A stretch of DNA of 64,000 nucleotides from JAGNXB01 sp964471595 (lineage in GTDB: Bacteria; Bacteroidota; Bacteroidia; Chitinophagales; Saprospiraceae), in assembly GCA_964471595.1 (NCBI GenBank), contig CAYYGN010000012.1, forward strand, positions 21,565 through 85,564, in the 5' to 3' direction. The notes beneath the pieces were generated by a model. The model made no database searches. It had not been told where the DNA came from and worked only from the letters and a program-made list of their open reading frames with translations. The first letter of the stretch is position 1. Each line of letters opens with the position of its first letter. The position numbers were made by a program, and so were the translations under genes. This document shows, in pieces, positions 51,377 through 58,940 of the stretch.

Positions 51377-51763
51377 ATGGAAACCAAAGAGACGTTAGGC
51401 ATCCGGGTAACTGTTGAAACGTTTTACCAGGAAAAACACTCCAGTCCGGAGGATCAGCGCTATGTCCATGCGTACCGCATTACCATCCGCAACGAAAGTC
51501 CGGAGACCGTTCAATTGCTGCGCCGGCATTGGTATATCCGCGATTCCAACTTCATTCTCCGGGAAGTGGAAGGTGAGGGAGTGATCGGACAACAGCCTGT
51601 GCTGGGTCCCGGAGAAGTCCATGAATACGTTTCCTGGACGCACCTGCTGACGGATATCGGAAAGATGTACGGTTCCTACACCATGCAGCGAATGCGTGAC
51701 GGGGCGCTGTTTGAAGTGCGCATCCCGGATTTCACCATGACCGCCCCCGTCCGGTTTAATTGA
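51377..51763 (+). CDS. apaG: ApaG/Polymerase-delta-interacting-2-type protein
   Basis: 128 residues, the standard ApaG length. MIRVTVETFYQEKHSSPEDQ-like start (here GIRVTVETFYQEKHSSPEDQ), the domain core YAYRITIRNESPETVQLLRR-like stretch (here VHAYRITIRNESPETVQLLR) and GEVHEYVSWTHLLTDIGKMY match the family. ApaG is a fibronectin III-like Co2+/Mg2+ homeostasis-associated protein. Its position near corA fits a magnesium/cobalt link, which is an inference. Confidence 0.92.
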   Translation: METKETLGIRVTVETFYQEKHSSPEDQRYVHAYRITIRNESPETVQLLRRHWYIRDSNFILREVEGEGVIGQQPVLGPGEVHEYVSWTHLLTDIGKMYGSYTMQRMRDGALFEVRIPDFTMTAPVRFN

Positions 51764-51791
51764 CGGCGGGATTTTTGCAGGCATTTTCACC

Positions 51792-52529
51792 ATGAAGCTG
51801 TTCCCATCCCGTTGGACCCGGATTGTAGCCATAGGCATGGCGGGGCTGTTTGCTGCGGCAGCTTGCGGCAAGCAGGAAACGGAGCGGAGAAGGGATTTCA
51901 CCGTCCACGGGGTGGACGTCAGCCATTATCAATCGTGTATTGAATGGGACAAATTGGCCCTGCAGGATATTCACTTTGCCTTCATCAAAGCAACGGAAGG
52001 GAAGACATTGGTGGATTCGCTTTTCACGAACAACTGGGAAAATGCCCGGATAGCAGGCCTTCATCGCGGCGCATATCACTTCTTTCGACCACAATCCCCA
52101 CCGCTGGATCAGGTCCTTCATTTCATTCGCGTGGTTCGTCTGGAGCCGGGCGACCTTCCCCCCGTTTTGGACGTTGAGACCCTGGACGGCAGTTCGCCGG
52201 ACTCCATCATCCCGCTCATCCGCACCTGGCTGACCCTGGTTGAAGCACACTATGGGGTGAAACCGATTCTTTACAGCAACCAAAAGTTTTATCACAAGCA
52301 TCTGGCCGGGCATTTTGACGACTATCCGCTGTGGATAGCGCGGTACAGCCGGGATTTTCCGGAGTTGGGTCCCGAGCGAACTTGGCAATTCTGGCAATAC
52401 GGTGACCGGGCGCGGCTCCAGGGTGTTGATGGCTATGTGGACCTCAATGTCTTTTCGGGGAGCCATTCGGATTTTGCTTCCCTGCTCCTCCGGAGCCGGA
52501 GCAAGAACGCAATCAGGTCGAACCCCTGA
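51792..52529 (+). CDS. GH25 muramidase (lysozyme) lipoprotein
   Basis: 245 residues. A signal peptide with lipobox-like AAAAC (Cys25) precedes a GH25 domain. The GVDVSHYQ motif carries catalytic Asp42, and LPPVLDVET carries Asp127/Glu129. This family cleaves the MurNAc-GlcNAc bond in peptidoglycan with retention. A lipid-anchored muramidase would act in the periplasm on cell-wall turnover. Convergent with the Spy-like gene (6 nt apart). Confidence 0.9.
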   Translation: MKLFPSRWTRIVAIGMAGLFAAAACGKQETERRRDFTVHGVDVSHYQSCIEWDKLALQDIHFAFIKATEGKTLVDSLFTNNWENARIAGLHRGAYHFFRPQSPPLDQVLHFIRVVRLEPGDLPPVLDVETLDGSSPDSIIPLIRTWLTLVEAHYGVKPILYSNQKFYHKHLAGHFDDYPLWIARYSRDFPELGPERTWQFWQYGDRARLQGVDGYVDLNVFSGSHSDFASLLLRSRSKNAIRSNP

Positions 52530-52535
52530 AGGTTG

Positions 52536-52991
52536 CTACCGCCTCGGGCCACGGTCCCTGTCTCTCCGGTTGTGCACTTCCTCCATGAGGCGTCGCTTGA
52601 AATCCCTTTCCGCGGCAGGCAAATGAATCAGTTTGCGCAATGGCAGCACCTGTCTCAATTTGAGCAGATAATCGCGGTGCAAGGCCGCTTCTTGCTCAAT
52701 TTGGGCAAGCCTTTTTTGAAAGAGGGCGTCCATTTCCTTATCGGAAAGGTCGCGAAGCGGCTTTCCGGGATGCATGTCCTCTTTCAGGGCATCCTGCTTT
52801 TCCTGCCATTCGTTGTATAGGGGCCAGAATTTCTGGGACTCTTCGGGAGAAAGATCCAATTCCCGGGTAAAAAAGGCGATCTTCAGTGATTCGATACGGT
52901 CGCGTTGCATGCCGTCTCTCGGGCCGGGTTGGGCAGTAAGGCTCACGGCAAAGCAAACAGACAGGGCGAGGGCAAAAAATCCAGATTTCAT
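52536..52991 (-). CDS. Spy/CpxP-like periplasmic protein
   Basis: 151 residues from ATG 52991 (MKSGFFALALSVCFAVSLTA). The open frame to 53030 adds a shadow leader and is rejected. The mature protein is helical and charged, with DLSPEESQKFWPLYNEWQEK (LSPEExxxFWPLY), a motif like the LTxEQ segments of Spy and periplasmic metal-sensor proteins. Third gene of the ECF module, 17 nt downstream of the anti-sigma-like gene. Chaperone or metal-sensing role inferred. Confidence 0.82.
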   Translation of the reverse strand: MKSGFFALALSVCFAVSLTAQPGPRDGMQRDRIESLKIAFFTRELDLSPEESQKFWPLYNEWQEKQDALKEDMHPGKPLRDLSDKEMDALFQKRLAQIEQEAALHRDYLLKLRQVLPLRKLIHLPAAERDFKRRLMEEVHNRRDRDRGPRR

Positions 52992-53008
52992 GAGAAAGGG
53001 TCGTGGGG

Positions 53009-53485
53009 TTAAAAATACTTTTCCAGCCATTCGTCATCGATGGACTCCGGATGGTCTTCCAGGTATTGTTCAGCTTCCTGCCATACTCCGGTATGCAGTG
53101 AAGTGAGCGTGGCAGGGGCAAATTCCATGATGAGGGATTCATCCATGGCGTCGATGCGATTATCCAGGTAGGCCTCCAGTTCGGCCGCCGGAATCCGGCT
53201 GAAATCGGGATGGCGGGATGGAGTCTCCCGCTGCATCCAGATCAGTGCGGTCAACAACAAGGCGGCAGAGGCGGCCACCCCTGCCGGCCATAGGCGATGA
53301 AGTGACCATGTCCGGCGGGGTTTTCCTTGTGTGGCCCGGGCCAAAACCTTTTCCTGCAGACCATCGAAATAAGCGGAACCGGGCACTGGTGCTTGTTCCT
53401 TAGGCAAGAGGGGCCACAAATCCGGGGTAGTTCGCCGGATCTCCTGGTCCACGGTCTCAGCTTCTTGGTGCCTTGAATCCTTCAT
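53009..53485 (-). CDS. Membrane anti-sigma-factor-like protein
   Basis: 158 residues. A cytoplasmic N-terminal segment (about 1-60), a single membrane segment, LWPAGVAASAALLLTALIWM, and a periplasmic acidic tail ending EYLDNRIDAMDESLIMEFAP and DDEWLEKYF. The layout fits an anti-sigma factor regulating the ECF sigma factor encoded 6 nt upstream. There is no zinc-binding HxxxCxxC motif. The role is inferred from gene order. Confidence 0.72.
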   Translation of the reverse strand: MKDSRHQEAETVDQEIRRTTPDLWPLLPKEQAPVPGSAYFDGLQEKVLARATQGKPRRTWSLHRLWPAGVAASAALLLTALIWMQRETPSRHPDFSRIPAAELEAYLDNRIDAMDESLIMEFAPATLTSLHTGVWQEAEQYLEDHPESIDDEWLEKYF

Positions 53486-53491
53486 GATCGC

Positions 53492-54040
53492 TTAGTCGAT
53501 TGCTTGATGGACGAGGTCTTTTTCCAGTTTCTTCAAAGCATGGTGGAACGAAGCTTTGAGGGCCCCGACAGACGTTTGCAGTACTTCGGACATCTCTTGA
53601 TAACTCATTTCGTCAAAGTAACGGAGGTTGAATACAAGGCGTTGTTTTTCGGGAAGGCGCGTCAGGGCCCTGCTGAATATTTTCTCTATGCCTGCCACCG
53701 GCAAACCGGCCCCTGCGGCGGAATCCGCCACCGGCATCAAGGCTTGACGCATGGTTTCCCGGCGCTGGCGAGCCAGATGGTTGAGCGTTTCGTTGACGCC
53801 GATCCGGTACAACCAGGTAAACAAACGGCTGCGCTCCTTGAATTGATCCAGATTGACCCATGCCTTGATGAATATCTCCTGCAGAAGATCATCCGTATCC
53901 GTCGTATTGCCGGTCATGCGGTACACCATGGCATATAGTCTTTCCTGATAGGTACTCATGAGGAGCCGAAATCCCTCTTCCCTGCGGCCGGGGTCCCGGA
54001 CCCGGTCCAGTATCTCGCGATCAGACGGGAAAGGCAGCAA
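53492..54040 (-). CDS. ECF RNA polymerase sigma factor
   Basis: 182 residues. Sigma-2 with YRMTGNTTDTDDLLQEIFIK (DLLQEIF core) at about 41-60 and TWLYRIGVNETLNHLARQRR at about 74-95. Sigma-4 with LTRLPEKQRLVFNLRYFDE and SYQEMSEVLQTSVGALKASF near 130-165. Start TTG 54040; no better ATG is seen in frame upstream. It heads a three-gene unit with a membrane anti-sigma-like protein and a Spy/CpxP-like protein, which suggests an envelope-stress response. Confidence 0.9.
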   Translation of the reverse strand: MLPFPSDREILDRVRDPGRREEGFRLLMSTYQERLYAMVYRMTGNTTDTDDLLQEIFIKAWVNLDQFKERSRLFTWLYRIGVNETLNHLARQRRETMRQALMPVADSAAGAGLPVAGIEKIFSRALTRLPEKQRLVFNLRYFDEMSYQEMSEVLQTSVGALKASFHHALKKLEKDLVHQAID

Positions 54041-54175
54041 GTGGCGGGAGGAAGATTTTAAGGTTGGACAAAGAAAAGTGGCCCGGGTTTAATCCATGCC
54101 AAACTCCGGCAATCAGGACCTTCAGGATCCATCGGTGTTCATTCATCCATCAACAGGCCAATGAGCCGGATGGCT

Positions 54176-55435
54176 TCATTTCAAACGACAAGTCAGAACG
54201 GTCACATCATCGGGGAAAGGCTGCTGTCCGCGAAAAACTTCCATCCGGTGCATGAGCTGGTGGTTGAACTCCCTGGGATGCAGAGGGTGGTGGAGGCGGG
54301 TAAAGTCCAGCAGAAGCTGTTCGTTGAGGAATTCTCCGTTGTCGTTTTTCAGGTCGGTCAGTCCATCCGTGTAACTGAGGATCAGGGTATCCGGTGCAAC
54401 CTGTTCACAGCCTACCTCTACAGAAGGCAATTCCTCAAAGCTGCCGAGAAGGGTACACCCGCAGTCAAGTTGTTTCAGTTGGCCTTCATGCACCAACAGA
54501 GAGGGGACATGGCCGGCATTGATGTATTGCAATTCCCGGGTGGTGGTGTCGTACTCGGCATAGAAGAAGGTGATGAACCGGGATCCATGGGTGATCCGGA
54601 ATACGATGTCGTTCAGTTTTCGGATGAGGATGTCAATAGGCAGGTGCTGGAGCAGGAGACTGTGGAGGTTGGCCTGGAAATTGGACATGATCATTGCCGC
54701 AGCCAGGCCCTTTCCGGAGATATCGGCCACACAAAATCCCAGCCTCTTTTCATCAAGCAGGATGAAGTCGAAATAGTCGCCTCCGACACCCAATTGGGGT
54801 TGATAAATACTCGCCACTTCGAAATGAGGGCTCTCGGGCAAAACCTCAGGCACCAGCATGCGCTGTATGTCGCTGGCCAGTTCCATTTCCCGTTTGAGTC
54901 TTTCCTGCTCGAGTTGTCTTTTGAAGAGACGTTTGTTTTCCAGGGCCACCGCGACCACGTTGACGATGGTCGTGATAAACTGCACCCGGTGGTAAATGCC
55001 ATCCTCCTGGTCGAGATTGCCCAGAAACATGTAGGCGATGGGTTGATCCTTGTGCATGACCGGAATGATCACGTCAAATTCCCGCAGGAACGGGTGATCC
55101 TCCCGGGTCAGCTTGGTGAGCCGGGCGTATTGGGGAAACAAACGGGTGATGTAACTGTTGGCCTGAATGAAGGCCGGCTGGATACCGATATAGACCGGGC
55201 AGATCCAATCGGTCTCCGTTTTGTCCCGAATGAAGAGCGCCATTTTGGTAATGCCCATTTCCCAGCTCAGGAACGACTGGAACATCTGGAACAAGTCCTC
55301 GAACTTGAGGTTGTTGTTGATGGCCTGGGTAATATTCAACAACCGGTTGATCTGAAGTTGCTTCAGATTCAACTCGCGCTCCAGGGCTTCGATACGCAGG
55401 AGCAGCTCTGCCGGTGAATAAGACACTTCAGCCAT
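54176..55435 (-). CDS. GAF-domain SpoIIE-type (PP2C) phosphatase
   Basis: 419 residues. An N-terminal coiled coil, LLLRIEALERELNLKQLQIN, precedes a GAF domain (about 40-170) and the PP2C/SpoIIE phosphatase domain (about 195-419). Metal-binding Asp residues are in VGGDYFDF and FCVADISGKGLAAAMIM, and DTLILSYTDGLTDL and QPFPDDVTVLTC complete the motif set. Such proteins control partner-switching regulators by dephosphorylating anti-anti-sigma factors. A candidate -7 element, TACTTTTA, is 4 nt upstream of the ATG. It lies on the same strand as the ECF unit but is separated by 135 nt. Confidence 0.9.
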   Translation of the reverse strand: MAEVSYSPAELLLRIEALERELNLKQLQINRLLNITQAINNNLKFEDLFQMFQSFLSWEMGITKMALFIRDKTETDWICPVYIGIQPAFIQANSYITRLFPQYARLTKLTREDHPFLREFDVIIPVMHKDQPIAYMFLGNLDQEDGIYHRVQFITTIVNVVAVALENKRLFKRQLEQERLKREMELASDIQRMLVPEVLPESPHFEVASIYQPQLGVGGDYFDFILLDEKRLGFCVADISGKGLAAAMIMSNFQANLHSLLLQHLPIDILIRKLNDIVFRITHGSRFITFFYAEYDTTTRELQYINAGHVPSLLVHEGQLKQLDCGCTLLGSFEELPSVEVGCEQVAPDTLILSYTDGLTDLKNDNGEFLNEQLLLDFTRLHHPLHPREFNHQLMHRMEVFRGQQPFPDDVTVLTCRLK

Positions 55436-55439
55436 ACCC

Positions 55440-55447
55440 TAAAAGTA
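55440..55447 (-). promoter_or_regulatory. Candidate -7 element 4 nt before the phosphatase ATG
   Basis: Minus strand TACTTTTA, one mismatch to TAnnTTTG, with the 4-nt spacer before ATG 55435. Same compact geometry as mfd and rnhB. Confidence 0.35.
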
Positions 55448-55518
55448 GATATTCCGCCTGTCATGCCCGTTGATTCGCTGTATTTTGCCCCGTCGGCCAA
55501 TGCCGGTTCCTGGATTTG

Positions 55519-56892
55519 ATGGCCCCTATCTGCCTCCCCGTTGGTTCTCTTTCACCCGTTGAAGGCTTGTGTGCCCTGGCGGGACTGCCCGGGCTTTGTT
55601 TTCTGGACAGCGCCATGGTCCACCCGGAGACCGGCCGTTTTTCATTTCTGATGGCCGATCCGTTCGAGGTTTTCCGGGGCGGAGATGGCAACCCCTGGAA
55701 CGGGCTGCGGTCCATGCTGGCCGCATATCCAATGCCGGCAGATCCCGATCCGCAGGCACCCCCGTTCCGGGGTGGCGCCGCCGGTTTTTTTACCTATGAA
55801 ATGGCCCGTACCTTTTATCCCGGGTTGCCGTTCCCCGACGACCATACCGCCTGGCCCGATCTGGCCGTCGGATTTTACGATGTCGTTGTGGTTTTTGACC
55901 ATCAAAAGCAGACAGCCTGGCTGTACAGTTCGGGATATCCGGCCCGGGAAGAGAGCGCCAGAAAAGCACATGCACGGAAGCGGGCGGAAATATTTCTCGG
56001 TCTTCTTCAAAGGGGATCCCACACAGCGCCATCTGATTTTACGCCCCTGAACCGGGCGCTTTGGCAGTCCAATTTTGATGAGGAATCCTATCGGCAAGCC
56101 GTCGGCCGCGTGAGGTCTTATATTCGTGCCGGGGATATATTCCAGGCCAATATTTCACAACGGTTTACCGCCTCACTGCCCGACAACTGGAACGACCTGG
56201 CCTTTTACCTCCGTCTGCGCGCCGTCAATCCGGCGCCATTCGGCGCCTTGGTCCGGTTGGAGGGGGGTGTTGTGGCTTCCGCTTCTCCGGAGCGGTTTGT
56301 GCGATTGTCGGGCCGTCATGCCGAAACAAGGCCCATCAAGGGGACCCGTCCACGGTATCCGGATCAGGGGAAGGACCGGGAAATGGCCGAGGCCCTGCTC
56401 GCGAGCGAGAAAGACCGCGCCGAAAACCTCATGATCGTGGACCTGCTCAGAAACGATTTGTCCCGGGTATGTATGCCGGGGAGTGTGCGGGTTCCTACTC
56501 CTTGCGCTCTGGAATCCTACGCTGGTGTCCATCACCTGGTTTCTGTCGTTGAAGGGCGGCTCGAACCGGGACATGATGCCCTCGACTTGCTGAAAGCCTG
56601 TTTCCCAGGCGGTTCGGTCACCGGGGCTCCCAAGCACCGAAGCATGGAAATCATTGCAGAACTGGAGGGCATTCCCCGTCATGTGTATTGCGGCGCATTG
56701 GGATATATCGGATTTGACGGCAGCATGGATACCAGTATTCCCATCCGGACCTTATTGATCAGGGGTGGCCAGGCCAGTTTCCAGGTGGGTGGGGGAATTA
56801 CCTGGCTGTCCGATCCCGGTGAGGAGTATCGCGAAACGATGGACAAGGCCCGCAAAATCTTTATGGCATGTGGCGATGGTTTGGGTGATTGA
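55519..56892 (+). CDS. pabB: Aminodeoxychorismate synthase component I
   Basis: 457 residues from ATG 55519 (a TTG precedes it). The chorismate-binding domain has the PIKGT signature (RPIKGTRPR), which separates PabB from TrpE (PIAGT), then KDRAENLMIVDLLRNDLSRV and GSVTGAPK. The enzyme converts chorismate to 4-amino-4-deoxychorismate using ammonia from PabA. It is the first gene of pabB-pabA-pabC, overlapping pabA by 17 nt. Divergent from the phosphatase gene. Confidence 0.93.
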   Translation: MAPICLPVGSLSPVEGLCALAGLPGLCFLDSAMVHPETGRFSFLMADPFEVFRGGDGNPWNGLRSMLAAYPMPADPDPQAPPFRGGAAGFFTYEMARTFYPGLPFPDDHTAWPDLAVGFYDVVVVFDHQKQTAWLYSSGYPAREESARKAHARKRAEIFLGLLQRGSHTAPSDFTPLNRALWQSNFDEESYRQAVGRVRSYIRAGDIFQANISQRFTASLPDNWNDLAFYLRLRAVNPAPFGALVRLEGGVVASASPERFVRLSGRHAETRPIKGTRPRYPDQGKDREMAEALLASEKDRAENLMIVDLLRNDLSRVCMPGSVRVPTPCALESYAGVHHLVSVVEGRLEPGHDALDLLKACFPGGSVTGAPKHRSMEIIAELEGIPRHVYCGALGYIGFDGSMDTSIPIRTLLIRGGQASFQVGGGITWLSDPGEEYRETMDKARKIFMACGDGLGD

Positions 56893-57481
56893 CAATTACG
56901 ATTCCTTTGTGTTCAACCTCGTCCATTACATCCGGATGCTTGGGGTTGAAGTCGTCGTGCTGCGCAACGATGACGAAATCCTCCGTCGCCCCTTTCCGCC
57001 GGAGGTACGGGCATTGGTCATTTCGCCCGGCCCTTGTACGCCATCCGAGTCGGGACACACCGTGGAAGTCATACGCAGGGAGGGTATTGGATTGCCGATG
57101 CTCGGCGTCTGTCTGGGACACCAGTGTCTGGGGGCGGCCTTCGGCATACCTGTCCTTTTGGCTCCGGAGCCCGTGCACGGCATGGCCTCACCGGTTCATC
57201 ACAAGGGGCATCCCCTTTTTGCCGGATTGAACAACCCTTTTTTCGCAGGCCGTTACCATTCGCTGATCCTGCCGGATGATGCCTTGTCAATGGGACCCTT
57301 TGACCGGCTGGCCTGGACGGAAGACGGGATCAATATGGCTATCTCCCACCGGGAGTATCCTCTGTTCGGGGTCCAATTCCATCCCGAATCCATTCTGACG
57401 CCGGATGGGTTCCGGATTGTGGCCAATTTCCTTCACCTGGCGGGCATTCAGACCTTTCCTTTTCAAAATGCCCTTAAGTGA
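56876..57481 (+). CDS. pabA: Aminodeoxychorismate/anthranilate synthase glutamine amidotransferase component
   Basis: 201 residues from ATG 56876 (MVWVIDNYDSFVFNLVHYIR). Class I glutamine amidotransferase triad: Cys79 in GVCLGHQCLG, His169 and Glu171 in VQFHPESI. It provides ammonia from glutamine to PabB. The start is 17 nt inside pabB and the stop overlaps the pabC ATG (TGATG). TrpG function cannot be excluded by sequence, but the neighbours support folate synthesis. Confidence 0.92.
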   Translation: MVWVIDNYDSFVFNLVHYIRMLGVEVVVLRNDDEILRRPFPPEVRALVISPGPCTPSESGHTVEVIRREGIGLPMLGVCLGHQCLGAAFGIPVLLAPEPVHGMASPVHHKGHPLFAGLNNPFFAGRYHSLILPDDALSMGPFDRLAWTEDGINMAISHREYPLFGVQFHPESILTPDGFRIVANFLHLAGIQTFPFQNALK

Positions 57482-58362
57482 TGACCCGGGTAGTTTGGTG
57501 GAATGGAGACATCGTGCCGGCAAATGCCGCCCGTATTCCTGTCGGAGACAGGGGTTTTTTGCTGGGAGAGGCACTATTCGAGACCCTGTCGGTCGTCAAC
57601 GGCCATCCATGGAAAGCGGAAAGGCACCGGGCAAGGATCAATGAAGGACTGATGGCCATGGGTATTTCCTGGCAGTTTGGTGCAGAGGATTTTCCCGCCA
57701 TGACCGAAAAGCTGTGTCATGCCGGAGCACCCCGGAACGGCATCTTTCGGGTGACGGTCACGTCAGGGGAGGGAGGCAGAGGCCTTTTGACCGACCAACC
57801 GGCCTCACATCCGATGGTATTGGCCACACTGGATGCCCCGTCTCGCCGACCCCGACAGGCGGTCCACGCCCTTCTGAGTGATGTCACGAGGGATCCAGCG
57901 AGTCCGTCCGTTCGCTGGAAAACGACGGGCAGGCCGGACCTGATCATGGCCCAGAAGGAAGTGCGGGTCAAGGGCGCGGAGGAAGCCATCATCTGCAGTC
58001 CCCACGGGCTGTTGGTCGGATTTGCCAGAGGCTGTCTGTTGCTGGAACGAGAGGGGCACTGGTGGACGCCCGGGCGTGAAGGATTGGCTTTTCCGGGCAC
58101 CACCCTTCGGGAATTGCAGTATCTGTTGTTGGCGGAGGGAGGGATTCCTTATGCCGATATCTCTGTGGAGGCACTCATGGAAGCGGACGGCATTTACCTA
58201 CTCAATTCCCTGGAAGGCATTCTTCCGGTTGACCTGTTGCATGGACGTCCGCTGGCTTCCCGGGAGAGACTAGGATTTCAGCAACTGTCCCAATTGCTAC
58301 GCGCCTCCGTCATTCGGGAATGTGGAGCGTTTGAGGGTTTCGGCATCTTGCCGTGGCATTGA
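57481..58362 (+). CDS. pabC: PLP-dependent fold type IV protein, aminodeoxychorismate-lyase-like, with altered active-site residues
   Basis: 293 residues from ATG 57481. Conserved arginine region GDRGFLLGEALFETL near 22-36 and the PLP-binding Lys147 in RWKTTGRPDLIMAQKE. At the place where PabC and BCAT have a Glu and an Asn (E-x-x-x-x-N-x-F), this protein reads SPHGLLVGFARGCLLL, so both residues are replaced. It still ends with the FPGTTLRELQYLL segment. Placed as the third gene of the pab cluster, where ADC lyase is expected to form p-aminobenzoate. Either the enzyme tolerates the change or another fold-type-IV protein does the reaction. Confidence 0.82.
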   Translation: MTRVVWWNGDIVPANAARIPVGDRGFLLGEALFETLSVVNGHPWKAERHRARINEGLMAMGISWQFGAEDFPAMTEKLCHAGAPRNGIFRVTVTSGEGGRGLLTDQPASHPMVLATLDAPSRRPRQAVHALLSDVTRDPASPSVRWKTTGRPDLIMAQKEVRVKGAEEAIICSPHGLLVGFARGCLLLEREGHWWTPGREGLAFPGTTLRELQYLLLAEGGIPYADISVEALMEADGIYLLNSLEGILPVDLLHGRPLASRERLGFQQLSQLLRASVIRECGAFEGFGILPWH

Positions 58363-58434
58363 TCGTTGAGAGGTGTCCGTTATCCTTTCACCCCGGCCAA
58401 CCTTCGCGGTCCAGGTTTCTGTCGTAGGCGCGGG

Positions 58435-58630
58435 CGGAAAGCTGGAGGCCATTTTGTGCTTACTCAGAATCTTTTGTACAGTCGGGTAACTGACAGAGAC
58501 TTGTTCCAGCTTGAGCTTGTCACGCAACTTGACACAACCCTGAAACAAGGAAAGTTCGACGATTTTGTCCTCAACCTCCTTGGAGGTCGTCTGAAGATGC
58601 GTCAGGTGGATCACTATGGGCCGAAACAGC
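58435..58630 (-). pseudogene. Remnant of a transposase N-terminal winged-HTH domain
   Basis: Minus-strand frame reads HLTHLQTTSKEVEDKIVELS and then LRDKLKLEQVSVSYPTVQKI, ending LSKHKM. This fits the helix-turn-helix region in front of the DDE domain of IS481/IS3-type transposases. The longer open frame (58297-58737) lacks any DDE part and its C-terminal half runs through unrelated sequence into the pabC end. A residue or short segment seems missing between FQ and GCVK. No inverted repeats are visible. Confidence 0.6.
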
Positions 58631-58731
58631 TGGTTCAGTATGACCGAAATAATCAGGGATTGGAAGTGGGGAGTAATTTGTTTATTTATTAACGACCGAT
58701 GGCCGAGGCAGGATGACCGATGATGATGAAT

Positions 58732-58752
58732 GTCCAAAGTCCAAGGTCCAAG
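58732..58752. repeat. Three copies of a 7-bp tandem repeat
   Basis: gtccaaa-gtccaag-gtccaag, directly abutting. Confidence 0.8.
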
Positions 58753-58842
58753 GTTTCACTGTAGTTTGATTTTTATTTTGAAATAACACTATACCCTATA
58801 CCCCAAGGCTTCGCTGTTTGAAAGTTTGAATAGTTTGCACCC

Positions 58843-58872
58843 TAAACAATTAAACCTTAAACAATTAAACCT
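58843..58872. repeat. Two perfect copies of a 15-bp tandem repeat
   Basis: taaacaattaaacct repeated twice, followed by a partial aaacct. No Cas genes are near and spacers are absent, so this is not a CRISPR array. Confidence 0.8.
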
Positions 58873-58940
58873 AAACCTAGGCCCTGCACCTTATTATCTG
58901 TACCAAAGTCATCCTGCAAACTGTAAACTAAATTACCGAT

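Larger units (their letters stand above)
58363..58940. other. 578-bp gene-poor region with a transposase remnant and short repeats
   Basis: Holds a transposase remnant (58435-58630) and, from 58732 on, AT-rich tandem repeats. Between 58363 and 58434 I see nothing. Around 58884-58940 I see nothing clear. Base composition becomes AT-rich at about 58.65 kb. Confidence 0.6.

Noticed and set aside
54161..55417. 418-codon plus-strand open frame covering almost all of the phosphatase gene
   Set aside because: The phosphatase on the minus strand has clear motifs; the antisense frame has no signal peptide, motif or start context.
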